A stretch of 64,000 nt of DNA from the NCBI GenBank assembly GCA_018715805.1, contig DVKX01000018.1, forward strand, positions 1-64,000. Reading direction: 5' to 3'. The notes under the pieces were generated by a model that was not told the origin of the DNA, ran no database searches, and saw only the letters and a program-made list of their open reading frames with translations. Below, in pieces: positions 1 through 7,481 of this stretch. Within the stretch, counting starts at the first letter, position 1; each line of letters begins with the position of its first letter. Both the position numbers and the translations under genes were made by a program. The DNA comes from Candidatus Faecousia intestinigallinarum (GTDB lineage Bacteria > Bacillota > Clostridia > Oscillospirales > Oscillospiraceae).

Positions 1-90
1 GAGGAGGAGGCCAAGCTGCGGACATCAGAATATCAGAAGAAGCTCTGCTGTGTGATCGCAGCTTCCGTCAGCCAATTTCTTGACCCTTGA
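1..90 (+). CDS. C-terminal end of an unidentified protein (partial)
   Basis: Frame 1 is open from the window edge and stops with TGA at 88-90, giving 29 residues that are rich in charged residues at first (EEEAKLRTSEYQKK) and end in a short hydrophobic stretch (CCVIAASVSQFLDP). The stop overlaps the -35 box of the radA promoter, which is what one expects at a gene end. I do not recognise the family. Frame 3 is also open for 26 codons and briefly resembles a ClpP-like motif, but it stops too early to be one. The reading frame is therefore likely but not certain. Confidence 0.35.
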   Translation, partial: EEEAKLRTSEYQKKLCCVIAASVSQFLDP

Positions 91-115
91 CCACAGTTCC
101 TTGTGGTGATATACT
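87..115 (+). promoter_or_regulatory. SigA-type promoter of radA
   Basis: TTGACC at 87-92 and TATACT at 110-115 are separated by exactly 17 bases. The predicted transcript starts near 122, about 60 bases before the radA start. The spacer contains the short palindrome CCACAGTTCCTTGTGG. The -35 box overlaps the stop codon of the upstream gene. Confidence 0.7.
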
Positions 116-180
116 ATAAAAGTAGCAAATATTGAGCAGAAAGCAAAGATGCACAGGCGAAACGAAGGAGTTATATACGG

Positions 181-1548
181 ATGGCAAAGACAAAGACCAT
201 TTTTTATTGTACCGAATGTGGAAACGAAACGCCCAAATGGCAAGGGCGATGCCCTGCCTGCGGCGCATGGAATACGCTGGAAGAACATATTGAAAAGCCG
301 GCCGCTCCCGGACGCACTAAGACCGCCCCTGTAGGTGTGGGTCTGAGCCGGAAGCCCCAGCGCCTTAATCAAGTAGAGACAGAGGGAGAGCTCCGCTTTT
401 CTACCGGAATGGGGGAGTTGGATCGAGTGCTTGGCGGCGGTGCGGTAGCCGGAAGCCTGGTTCTGGTGGGCGGCGCGCCAGGTATCGGCAAGTCTACCTT
501 GCTTCTGCAAATCTGCAGCAGTCTATGCGCAGGGCGGAAGGTGCTCTATGTCTCCGGTGAGGAAAGCGAACGTCAGCTGAAGCTGCGGGCGCAGCGGCTC
601 GGCGTAGCGCCGGATTCCCTATATATTTTATCGGAGACACAGATGGCGGATATTCTGTCTGCTGTGGAGGAATTGCAGCCGGATGTACTCATTGCGGACT
701 CCATCCAGACACTGTACAGCGATGCCAATGAATCCCTGCCTGGCAGCGTATCTCAGGTAAAAGAATGCACCATGCGCCTGATGGGGCTGGCAAAGTCCCA
801 GGGTATTACGGTATTCGTGGTAGGGCATATCAATAAGGATGGCAATATTGCCGGCCCAAAGGTACTGGAGCACATGGTGGACTGCGTGCTCTACTTTGAA
901 GGCGACCCCAATACCTCCTACCGCCTGCTGCGTGCCGCCAAGAATCGTTTTGGTTCTACCAACGAGATCGGTGTCTTTGAAATGCGGGACAAAGGGCTGG
1001 AAGAGGTACCCAACCCCTCGCAAATGCTCCTGGAAGGCCGCCCCAGCGGCGAAAGCGGCACCTGCGTTGCCTGCGTGATGGAGGGAACGCGCCCCGTGCT
1101 GGCAGAAGTGCAGGCGCTGGTTGCGAAAACCTCCTTTCATGTGCCCCGACGGACGGCAGACGGCTTCGATTTTAACCGCGCCGCGCTGCTGCTGGCGGTT
1201 GCGGAAAAGCGGGGCGGTATGAAACTGAGCCTGTTTGACGCCTATATCAACGTGATCGGCGGATTGCAGCTGGACGAACCGGGGGCAGATCTGCCGGTGG
1301 TACTGGCGGTGGCCTCCTCTTACCGGGACAAGCCCATTGACGACAGCTTGGCGGCCATCGGCGAAGTGGGTCTGGCGGGAGAAATCCGCAGCGTCTCCCA
1401 CATGAACCAGCGGCTCTCAGAAGTGGCGCGTTTGGGCTTCAAAACATGTATTATCCCAAAAATAGGCAGTGGAAAGTTAGAAATTCCCGAAGATTTGACC
1501 GTGTACCGGGTGAGAAACCTACGGGAAGCCATTGCAGTGGCCCTGTAA
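181..1548 (+). CDS. radA: DNA repair protein RadA (Sms)
   Basis: RadA is a RecA-related, hexameric DNA-dependent ATPase that helps process recombination intermediates and branch migration. The 455-residue product has the full family layout: an N-terminal C4 zinc finger (C10, C13, C24, C27), a Walker A motif GAPGIGKST near residues 98-106, the RadA-specific KNRFG motif near residue 255, and a C-terminal Lon-protease-like domain. The length is typical. A strong AAGGAG site lies upstream of the chosen ATG and a good SigA promoter lies at 87-115. It converges on the XerC-type recombinase, with only 15 bases between the stop codons and no obvious terminator hairpin. Confidence 0.97.
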   Translation: MAKTKTIFYCTECGNETPKWQGRCPACGAWNTLEEHIEKPAAPGRTKTAPVGVGLSRKPQRLNQVETEGELRFSTGMGELDRVLGGGAVAGSLVLVGGAPGIGKSTLLLQICSSLCAGRKVLYVSGEESERQLKLRAQRLGVAPDSLYILSETQMADILSAVEELQPDVLIADSIQTLYSDANESLPGSVSQVKECTMRLMGLAKSQGITVFVVGHINKDGNIAGPKVLEHMVDCVLYFEGDPNTSYRLLRAAKNRFGSTNEIGVFEMRDKGLEEVPNPSQMLLEGRPSGESGTCVACVMEGTRPVLAEVQALVAKTSFHVPRRTADGFDFNRAALLLAVAEKRGGMKLSLFDAYINVIGGLQLDEPGADLPVVLAVASSYRDKPIDDSLAAIGEVGLAGEIRSVSHMNQRLSEVARLGFKTCIIPKIGSGKLEIPEDLTVYRVRNLREAIAVAL

Positions 1549-1563
1549 GGGCAGGGAAGGGGA

Positions 1564-2565
1564 TCACTCCTCCTGAAAATCCAGCTTGGACAGGGGATTT
1601 GCCTGGGAAGCGATTTTCAGTTCTGTGTTCTCAATATGGGTATAAATTTGGGTAGTGTTTAAGTTTTCGTGCCCTAAAACTTCCTGGACTGTCCGCACAT
1701 CTACACCGCCGGAGAGCATCATGGTGGCGGCGGTATGGCGCAGTTTATGGGCAGAAAACTGTTCCGCGTCCAGTCCGGCGGCCAGTAGATATTTTTTTAC
1801 CAGACGGTGTACCGCTGTCGTGCTGATGCGATTGCCGTCCCGGGAACCGAACAGCGCACGATTGTCGGTGAGCACTTTTTTGTTGCGTTCCACCAGGTAG
1901 GCGTCAATGGCTTTCCGGCAGGGGGTGCCGAAATAGACAATGCGCTCTTTGTTTCCCTTGCCCACCACCCGGATGCGGTCATCATAGACGTCTGTAAGAT
2001 TTAAGCCCACCAGTTCGCTGCGTCGGATACCACAGTTGAGAAAGAGCATCAGAATAGCATAGTCTCGCTTGGCGTTCTGACCGGATACCGCCTGCAGAAG
2101 CGCTGCAGACTGTTCCAGCGTCAAGTATTTCGGCAGGCTTTTGCGCAGCTTAGGATACTCCAAGTCGGCTACAGGGTTTTCTGCAAGCTGCTTGGTACGC
2201 ACTGTTAAATACTTGAAAAAGGACTTGACGGCGGAGAGCTTTCTGGCTCTGGACGCAGGGGAAATTCCGTATTCCGGCGTGGAGGATTCCGGATTCACCA
2301 CCCGATCGCTGGAGAGATAGGAAAGGAAATCGTAAATATCCGATGTTTCAATCCCGCGGATAAATTCCAGATCGATGTCCCGAATGTCGATTTCCTCCAA
2401 GGCCGCATGAATTGGCATATCGCTCCGCATGAGCTTCATAAACCGCAGGAACATCCGTAAGTCCAAATAATATTCGGAAATGGTAAGTTTGGATTGACCT
2501 TTAATGGTCTCATGATAAACAAGAAAGTCCCGCAGAATCTGAGGACAGTCGGCATAACGCTGCAT
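1564..2565 (-). CDS. xerC: Tyrosine recombinase, XerC type
   Basis: This is a site-specific tyrosine recombinase of 333 residues. The N-terminal SAM-like core-binding domain covers about residues 10-125 and the catalytic domain about 145-315. Visible catalytic residues are R181 (GIRRSEL), a lysine in the VGKGNKER beta-hairpin, H273 and R276 (HKLRH), H299 (LGH) and the nucleophile Y308 (IYTH). It is slightly longer than XerC/XerD (about 300), with an extra stretch near residues 45-100. XerD is encoded 2.6 kb away, so this is probably the XerC partner in chromosome-dimer resolution. A second Xer-like integrase role cannot be excluded. GGGAGG precedes the ATG. Confidence 0.85.
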   Translation of the reverse strand: MQRYADCPQILRDFLVYHETIKGQSKLTISEYYLDLRMFLRFMKLMRSDMPIHAALEEIDIRDIDLEFIRGIETSDIYDFLSYLSSDRVVNPESSTPEYGISPASRARKLSAVKSFFKYLTVRTKQLAENPVADLEYPKLRKSLPKYLTLEQSAALLQAVSGQNAKRDYAILMLFLNCGIRRSELVGLNLTDVYDDRIRVVGKGNKERIVYFGTPCRKAIDAYLVERNKKVLTDNRALFGSRDGNRISTTAVHRLVKKYLLAAGLDAEQFSAHKLRHTAATMMLSGGVDVRTVQEVLGHENLNTTQIYTHIENTELKIASQANPLSKLDFQEE

Positions 2566-2640
2566 ATATCATTGCCTCCCAATTACTTAATTTGCGGCCA
2601 ATCCACATCATATGGATGATAGACGGCCTCTGATGCCCTG

Positions 2641-2669
2641 ATTATAACATATATTCGCCTTTAACGCAA
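2641..2669 (-). promoter_or_regulatory. SigA-type promoter of the XerC-type gene
   Basis: On the minus strand TTGCGT (complement of 2664-2669) and a perfect TATAAT (complement of 2641-2646) are separated by 17 bases. The -35 box lies inside the long inverted repeat at 2663-2692, so a protein bound there would probably block transcription. Confidence 0.6.
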
Positions 2670-2692
2670 CAAAATTTTTATTTTGTTGCGTT
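2663..2692. repeat. 12-bp inverted repeat overlapping the xerC promoter
   Basis: AACGCAACAAAA at 2663-2674 and its exact complement at 2681-2692 surround a six-base centre, TTTTTA. The AT-rich arms lack a following T-tract, and the repeat lies at a -35 box rather than after a gene. This suggests an operator or a DNA-bending site more than a terminator. Confidence 0.6.
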
Positions 2693-2856
2693 CGTCAGGG
2701 TCAATTTTTACAGGGTCTTTGTGGACCCTGCTGAACCTCTGTGCTGTCCCCTCGCCACCTCCGGCGGCTTCGGGCTCGTGCTCGCTCGCATCAAAATAAT
2801 GGTTTTGTTTCGCTCGTCTTTTCAACCTTTTTACCACGACTATTGAGGAGAACGCA
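2693..2856. repeat. Repeat-rich intergenic stretch upstream of the endonuclease pair
   Basis: CAGGGTC occurs at 2696-2702 and again at 2711-2717, and its complement GACCCTG lies at 2724-2730, so either copy can form a 7-bp hairpin with the third. The remaining bases to 2840 are GC-rich and pyrimidine-rich and show no credible gene. A 68-codon minus-strand frame crosses the region but has no good start context. I see no strong SigA promoter for the plus-strand gene at 2857. Confidence 0.45.
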
Positions 2857-3288
2857 ATGACATACATAGTCTGTATAGATAACCGCTTTGGACTTTCCTT
2901 TCATAACCGCCGGCAAAGCCAGGATCGGCTGCTGCGGCAGCGAATTTTGTCATATGCTGCCGGAAAACTTTGGATGCGTCCCAATTCTGCAAAGCAATTT
3001 GCCGATTGCCCGCCGGATACATTCTTTACTGCGGACAGCCCCTATGCCGTTCCGCCGGATGGGTACTGGTTCTCCGAAGATCCAGAAACTTTGCCAGCTG
3101 TGAAGCTGATTCTCTACCGATGGAATCGGGTATATCCAGCGGATGCCCATTTTCACTTCCCCGGCGGACAGGATGCATGGCTTCCCGTTTCAATGCTGGA
3201 TTTCCCGGGGTATTCCCACGAACAAATTACCGAAATCATTTATATTCCCAAGGAGGATGCGTCATGCGCCGAAAAAATAAGCCTATAA
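2857..3288 (+). CDS. Conserved small protein upstream of a DNA/RNA endonuclease
   Basis: The 143-residue product starts with MTYIVCIDNRFGLSFHNRR, rich in aromatic and basic residues, and carries a central LILYRWNRVYPAD segment and a C-terminal SHEQITEIIYIPKE segment. I recall similar proteins beside this endonuclease in other Oscillospirales, sometimes labelled 'ribonuclease Z', but no metallo-beta-lactamase HxHxDH motif is visible, so that name is not supported. No signal peptide or membrane segment is present. GAGGAG precedes the ATG. Its 3' end overlaps the endonuclease start by 25 bases, which implies translational coupling and a shared role, perhaps as a cytosolic partner or inhibitor (inference). 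Confidence 0.7.
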   Translation: MTYIVCIDNRFGLSFHNRRQSQDRLLRQRILSYAAGKLWMRPNSAKQFADCPPDTFFTADSPYAVPPDGYWFSEDPETLPAVKLILYRWNRVYPADAHFHFPGGQDAWLPVSMLDFPGYSHEQITEIIYIPKEDASCAEKISL

Positions 3289-3971
3289 AATTCTCTAACA
3301 ATAAGAAATTGAATTTGATTCTTACTACAGTCGTTTTCGCCGTGTTCGCCGCTGCCTACCTCCTATCTCCAAAAGCGCCGTCGATTACACCAAACGAAAT
3401 TCCGGAATTTACCGGACAGGCCTATGTGGCAATTAACGGCAACATTCCCCGCTTTACGGAGGAAGACATGACCACGGATTCTTACGAATCCTATTCCCCG
3501 CTGGACAATCTGGGACGATGCGGCGAAGCGATAGCCTGCATCGGCGTGGATCTGATGCCCACGGAAGATCGCGGCTCTATCAGTTCTGTCCACCCTACCG
3601 GCTGGCAGTCCATACAGTATGATTTCATAGAGGGAAAGTCTCTTTATAATCGCTGTCATCTGATAGGCTTCCAACTCACCGGAGAAAAAGCCAACCGAGA
3701 AAATCTTATAACGGGAACGCGCTTTCTGAATACGGAAGGGATGCTTCCCTTCGAGGAAATGACCGCCGACTACATCCGCGAAACAGAAAATCACGTGCTC
3801 TATCGGGTGACGCCTGTATTTGAAGGAGACGATTTGGTAGCGCGGGGGGTGCTCATGGAGGGCTATTCCGTGGAAGACCAGGGCGAGGGGATCTGCTTCT
3901 ATGTATATTGCTATAATGTGCAGCCAGGCGTGATTCTGGACTACGCCACCGGTGAAAGCAAGCCTGCATGA
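3264..3971 (+). CDS. Membrane-anchored DNA/RNA non-specific endonuclease (EndA/NucA-like)
   Basis: I chose the ATG at 3264 because AGGAGG lies 7 bases upstream; the open frame extends further left but overlaps the partner gene. The 235-residue product has one N-terminal membrane segment (about residues 17-35) and an extracytoplasmic nuclease domain. The active-site loop reads YNRCHLIGF, a variant of the family DRGH motif with catalytic H132, followed by the metal-ligand region around N144-N147 and ITGTRFLN. In streptococci the homologue degrades DNA during uptake; here the substrate is unknown. A comEA-like gene lies 35 kb away in this window. Confidence 0.85.
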   Translation: MRRKNKPIKFSNNKKLNLILTTVVFAVFAAAYLLSPKAPSITPNEIPEFTGQAYVAINGNIPRFTEEDMTTDSYESYSPLDNLGRCGEAIACIGVDLMPTEDRGSISSVHPTGWQSIQYDFIEGKSLYNRCHLIGFQLTGEKANRENLITGTRFLNTEGMLPFEEMTADYIRETENHVLYRVTPVFEGDDLVARGVLMEGYSVEDQGEGICFYVYCYNVQPGVILDYATGESKPA

Positions 3972-3997
3972 TTTTGTAAATTTTTCATAATTTTTGC

Positions 3998-4026
3998 TTT
4001 ACTTTTTCGTCGTTTTCCGCTAAAAT
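3998..4026 (+). promoter_or_regulatory. SigA-type promoter of pfkA
   Basis: TTTACT at 3998-4003 and TAAAAT at 4021-4026 have a 17-base spacer. The promoter lies in an AT-rich stretch directly after the endonuclease gene and about 55 bases before the pfkA ATG. Confidence 0.65.
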
Positions 4027-4080
4027 AAATAGGTACAGAAAGCGCAATATCTCCAGATCAAGAATAGGAGGAATTATAAA

Positions 4081-5052
4081 ATGGCAATTAAACGAATCGG
4101 CGTACTTACCAGCGGCGGCGACGCTCCCGGAATGAATCCCTGTGTACGTTCTGTGGTGCGTACTGCTCTGTACCACGGCCTGGAGTGCTACGGCATCCGC
4201 CGGGGCTGGAACGGCTTGATCACAGGCGACGTGGTGCGTCTGGATGAGAAAAACATCGGACATATCATCAACCGGGGCGGCACGATCCTGTATACTGCCC
4301 GCAGCAAGGAATTTATGACCGAAGAAGGTCAGCTGCGCGCTACGGCCACCTGCAAATTCCTGGGTCTGGACGGCATCGTGGCCATCGGCGGCGACGGTAC
4401 TTTCCGCGGCGCACAGGCGCTTTCCCGGCATGGAGTAAACGTGGTGTGCATCCCCGGCACCATTGACAACGATATCGGCTGCACCAATTACTGCATTGGC
4501 TTTGATACCGCCGCCAACACGGCCATCGAATGCATCGATAAACTGCGGGATACCATGCAGTCCCACGAGCGCTGCTCCGTAGTAGAGGTCATGGGGCGGA
4601 ATGCCGGATACCTTGCTATGTATGTGGGTCTTGCGGTGGGCGCTACTGCCGTTTTGATTCCGGAAGAACCCATTGATTTCAACCGGGACGTGATTGAAAA
4701 AATCCGCCAGGCGCGTTTCAACGGCTTCACCCATTATATGATTGTGGTGGCGGAGGGAGCAGGCTCCGCTTCGGATATTGCCGCCCAGATTAAGGAAGCC
4801 ATTGGCCTGGATCCCCGGGTGACTGTTCTTGGACATATTCAGCGCGGCGGAACCCCCACTGGGCGCGACCGCGTGAACGCCACCAAGATGGGCTATCTTG
4901 CCGTAGAATTGCTAGTGGCTGGGAAGACCAATCGCATTGTCTGTACCAACGCCGGCAGCTTCACAGATGTGGATATTGAGGAAGGTCTGAATATGCACAA
5001 GGGTATTCAGCGAATGGAAGAGGACGTGCTAATGGCCATGACCGGCGTGTAA
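4081..5052 (+). CDS. pfkA: ATP-dependent 6-phosphofructokinase
   Basis: This enzyme phosphorylates fructose 6-phosphate to fructose 1,6-bisphosphate, the committing step of glycolysis, in the cytosol. The 323-residue length is standard. The ATP-site motif GGDGT at residues 103-107 has Gly rather than the Asp found in pyrophosphate-dependent enzymes. The substrate site PGTIDND has the expected catalytic aspartate (D129), followed by the family signature up to GFDTA. The N-terminal LTSGGDAPGMN loop is intact. The gene is monocistronic, with its own promoter (3998-4026), an AGGAGG site and a strong terminator directly downstream. Pyruvate kinase, often adjacent in Bacilli, is absent. Confidence 0.97.
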   Translation: MAIKRIGVLTSGGDAPGMNPCVRSVVRTALYHGLECYGIRRGWNGLITGDVVRLDEKNIGHIINRGGTILYTARSKEFMTEEGQLRATATCKFLGLDGIVAIGGDGTFRGAQALSRHGVNVVCIPGTIDNDIGCTNYCIGFDTAANTAIECIDKLRDTMQSHERCSVVEVMGRNAGYLAMYVGLAVGATAVLIPEEPIDFNRDVIEKIRQARFNGFTHYMIVVAEGAGSASDIAAQIKEAIGLDPRVTVLGHIQRGGTPTGRDRVNATKMGYLAVELLVAGKTNRIVCTNAGSFTDVDIEEGLNMHKGIQRMEEDVLMAMTGV

Positions 5053-5083
5053 ATGCCTCCCCTGCCCTCTTACTATAAACATA

Positions 5084-5120
5084 AATCCCGATATGGAGAA
5101 AACCCATATCGGGATTCTTT
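5084..5120 (+). terminator. Rho-independent terminator of pfkA
   Basis: A perfect 13-bp stem pairs AATCCCGATATGG (5084-5096) with CCATATCGGGATT (5104-5116) across a 7-base loop and is followed by CTTT. Confidence 0.85.
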
Positions 5121-5122
5121 AT

Positions 5123-5169
5123 GCATAAAAGCCGGCAGCATGGGGAAACCAATGCGCCGGCTTTTATGC
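5123..5169 (-). terminator. Terminator of xerD (symmetric)
   Basis: GCATAAAAGCCGGC (5123-5136) is exactly complementary to GCCGGCTTTTATGC (5156-5169). The T-rich outer arms act as a U-tract in either direction, and the right arm includes the xerD stop codon. It separates the convergent pfkA and xerD genes. Confidence 0.8.
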
Positions 5170-6048
5170 TTTGGGATGGCATTTTTCATATACGCTCTTT
5201 AGCTTCTGGTTGATCATATGCGTGTAGAGCTGTGTGGAGGAGATATCGCTATGCCCCATCAATTCCTGCAAGGAGGCGAGATCCGCGCCATTTTCCAGCA
5301 GATGCACCGCGAAGCTGTGGCGCAGCGTATGGGGGGTGATCTCCTTATCAATGTGGGCGGAATCCTGATAGTGCTTCAGAATCTTCCAGAATCCCTGCCG
5401 GCTCATGCGCGTACCGTTCACGTTCACGAACAGCGCGGTTTCATCCGGCTCCGCCAGCATACTCTCCCGATAGCTGCGCAGGTACAGCCCCAGTGCCTTC
5501 AGCGCTGCCGGATACAGTGGGATGGAGCGAACCTTTTTAGCGCTGGAGCATTTAATGATCCCCTGCTCCAGATTTACATCGGAAACATCCAGCTCGATAA
5601 GTTCCGTCACCCGCATACCGGTGGCATAAAGCACCTCCAGCATGGCCTTGTCCCGGCAGCCCTTGGCGTCTGTAGCGGCAGGCTGCGCCAGCAGCAGTTC
5701 AATCTCCCGGTTCGTCAGGATCTGGGGCAGTTTCTTCTCCCCCCGCGCCACCCGAATATCCGTCACCGGTGTGTGTTCCAGAAAACCGGATGTGACCAGA
5801 TAGGCATAGAAGTTCTTCAGACTGGCCAGATTGCGGGATTTCGTAGCGCTGGATCGACCCTCAGAGTCCAGCGCATCCAAATAGCCGCTGATATTCTGTT
5901 GTGTGGCGTCCACAACCTCTTTTTCCTCTGTCTGGCGAAGCCATGCGGCAAACTGCCGAATATCCCGCATATAGGAGGCAACTGTGTTGTGGGAGGCCTG
6001 CTTTACCTTCGTCAGGTAATTTTCATAGGCCGAAACCAAATCCAACAT
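5164..6048 (-). CDS. xerD: Site-specific tyrosine recombinase XerD
   Basis: The frame runs further upstream, but the internal ATG at 6048 with an AGAGGAAGGG site gives 294 residues, the normal XerD length, starting MLDLVSAYENYL. The N-terminal DNA-clasping domain is followed by the catalytic domain with the ATGMRVTEL arginine, a basic hairpin (SSAKKVRS), the box HTLRHSFAVHLL and the C-terminal LMGHSDISSTQLYTH containing the tyrosine nucleophile. XerD acts with XerC at dif sites to resolve chromosome dimers. It lies directly after a SpoIIM-like gene, matching the spoIIM-xerD neighbourhood known in Bacillus. Confidence 0.93.
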   Translation of the reverse strand: MLDLVSAYENYLTKVKQASHNTVASYMRDIRQFAAWLRQTEEKEVVDATQQNISGYLDALDSEGRSSATKSRNLASLKNFYAYLVTSGFLEHTPVTDIRVARGEKKLPQILTNREIELLLAQPAATDAKGCRDKAMLEVLYATGMRVTELIELDVSDVNLEQGIIKCSSAKKVRSIPLYPAALKALGLYLRSYRESMLAEPDETALFVNVNGTRMSRQGFWKILKHYQDSAHIDKEITPHTLRHSFAVHLLENGADLASLQELMGHSDISSTQLYTHMINQKLKSVYEKCHPKA

Positions 6049-6077
6049 GAACAAATACCCTTCCTCTTGTCTCTTGC

Positions 6078-6599
6078 TTACACAAAAATCCCCGCCAAAA
6101 AAGGCGCTATCACCGCGAAGTCCAATATCCCGATTCCCGCTGTAAGTCCCGCACAGATTGCAAAGTCCCGTCGAAATCCGCCGCTGCCTCTGGATAAACG
6201 CCGCAGCCAGAACCAGCACAGCAACGGGAATACCAGACAATCCGAAAACATCAGCAGTATCCGCAGCAGCCACCAGGCGCTATGGAATGCCCGGCTGAGC
6301 AGCCCCGCCGTATAGCCAAAGGAAAGCGCTTTCCCCAAGGCAATGGGATACAACAGCCAAAGCTGGGATAAAAAAACCGCACAAGCGGTGAGTAAGAATG
6401 GTAAAAAGAGCACAAACAGCAGATCAAAGATCGACACACGGCTGACAGCCGCCGCGCACATCAAAGCAAGGGAATCCGCTTCCGCCAGACTGGAAAGGAA
6501 CACGCCCAACAGTAATCCGGCACACCAGCACAAAGATAACCAAAAGGCGGGAGCATTGTTGATCCTGCGTTTGCAAGGAAGGCCAATAGATGATTTCAT
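6078..6599 (-). CDS. SpoIIM-like polytopic membrane protein
   Basis: The start at 6599 is chosen because the longer frame would begin inside the promoter at 6700-6728, while GGAAAGGAT lies about 12 bases before this ATG. The 173-residue product has four to five hydrophobic segments separated by short basic loops and a long central pair. Position immediately upstream of xerD is where spoIIM lies in Bacillus. SpoIIM is part of the SpoIIDMP peptidoglycan-hydrolysing engulfment machine and is usually a little longer (about 210 residues). The assignment rests mainly on synteny and topology, so it is tentative. Confidence 0.5.
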   Translation of the reverse strand: MKSSIGLPCKRRINNAPAFWLSLCWCAGLLLGVFLSSLAEADSLALMCAAAVSRVSIFDLLFVLFLPFLLTACAVFLSQLWLLYPIALGKALSFGYTAGLLSRAFHSAWWLLRILLMFSDCLVFPLLCWFWLRRLSRGSGGFRRDFAICAGLTAGIGILDFAVIAPFLAGIFV

Positions 6600-6699
6600 A
6601 AGTAAAGACGCATCCTTTCCGATTACCGGAAAAAACGGAGTCAGCGTCTGGTAGGCATAACGGCGCGAAAAGGCAGCGCCGTAAAACCATTGCACCAAT

Positions 6700-6728
6700 A
6701 CTATACTCCAAAAATCCCCGGATTTCAA
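6700..6728 (-). promoter_or_regulatory. SigA-type promoter of the SpoIIM-like gene
   Basis: On the minus strand TTGAAA (complement of 6723-6728) and TATAGT (complement of 6700-6705) are separated by 17 bases. The leader to the start at 6599 is about 95 bases and contains a 7-bp hairpin, ACGGCGC/GCGCCGT. Confidence 0.65.
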
Positions 6729-6914
6729 GTAGTTTTACCCATTTTAGCTTTTTTTGTCTATTATGCTGATTTCTTATGTCAACGCTTTTATGTAAACACA
6801 AGCAACCAGAAAGCTGCCGATTGGTACCATTTTCGATTATTTTTCTATATGTTGCCTTGCCGGAAACTGCGTCCCACTAAATATAGGTTTTGCAAGATTC
6901 CCTGCAAGGCGCTA

Positions 6915-6943
6915 CCTACAGGTAAATATTATTTACCTGTAGG
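6915..6943. repeat. 29-bp perfect palindrome in a non-coding gap
   Basis: CCTACAGGTAAATA (6915-6928) and TATTTACCTGTAGG (6930-6943) are exact complements around a single base. No T-tract follows in either direction. It lies 17 bases beyond the stop of the TIGR04086 gene. The rest of the gap 6729-6959 is AT-rich with no credible gene; I see nothing else there apart from an isolated TTGACA on the minus strand. Confidence 0.6.
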
Positions 6944-6959
6944 CTATATTTTGTACAAC

Positions 6960-7388
6960 TTAACGAGAGGCATATTTTCTCAGACGGCTCTTTTTTCTCC
7001 CCTCCCCTTTTAGACCCAGCAGTGCAGGAATTCCGCAGCCCAGCAGGATGGCCAGAGCGTTCCTTACCAGTCCCTGATACTGACCGCCAAAGAAGAGCGC
7101 TGTGCAGCTCAAGAGCAGCAGAAGAAACAACAGCCCGCTGCTCATGCAGACGATCAGCCTTTTTTCTTTTGTCTTTCCTGCTGCCAGCCAGGAGCCAAGC
7201 AGTGAGGCTGCCAGCAGCACAATGGCGGCGGCTATGCCCACATTTTCTTCCGGCAGGCGTTCCTGGTTCATGAGCCAGGCCAGCAGCGCGGCGCCCAGCA
7301 GCGCAAGCAGCAGGCTCGTCCCTGCGCCAAAAGCGATCCCAATGGGTAATGAAGCCTGCCTGCGGCCGCTTTTCTTTTTCACAACCAT
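6960..7388 (-). CDS. TIGR04086 family membrane protein
   Basis: The 142-residue product starts with a short basic cytosolic tail (MVVKKKSGRRQ) and has four hydrophobic segments arranged as two pairs, ending in a basic tail (GRKKSRLRKYASR). This size and topology match the TIGR04086/DUF3792 family of Firmicutes, whose function is unknown. GGGGAG precedes the ATG. It follows the phosphoglucomutase gene but is separated from it by a strong terminator, so it probably has its own promoter, which I could not locate with confidence. Confidence 0.75.
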   Translation of the reverse strand: MVVKKKSGRRQASLPIGIAFGAGTSLLLALLGAALLAWLMNQERLPEENVGIAAAIVLLAASLLGSWLAAGKTKEKRLIVCMSSGLLFLLLLLSCTALFFGGQYQGLVRNALAILLGCGIPALLGLKGEGRKKSRLRKYASR

Positions 7389-7428
7389 AGACCCTCTCCC
7401 CTTTCCCTACACCCTATGTCCCCGCAGC

Positions 7429-7468
7429 AAAAAAAGAACCGGGGCAGGCAAAATTGCCTGCCCCGGTT
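7429..7468 (-). terminator. Terminator of the phosphoglucomutase gene
   Basis: A 15-bp perfect stem (AACCGGGGCAGGCAA at 7437-7451 with its complement at 7454-7468) is followed on the minus strand by a seven-base T run (complement of 7429-7435). Confidence 0.9.
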
Positions 7469-7481
7469 GCGGAGCAAAAGT

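Noticed and set aside
1-80. Frame 3 at the left edge resembling a ClpP motif (GGGQAADIRI)
   Set aside because: The frame stops after 26 codons, far before a ClpP domain would end. Frame 1 ends in a way consistent with the following promoter.
2661-2867. 68-codon minus-strand frame in the xerC-endonuclease gap
   Set aside because: It has no ribosome site and covers the inverted repeat and the start of the plus-strand gene. A dispersed-repeat origin remains possible.
6690-7013. 107-codon plus-strand frame in the gap near the 29-bp palindrome
   Set aside because: Its composition is AT-driven with no family features; it overlaps the TIGR04086 gene and has no Shine-Dalgarno.
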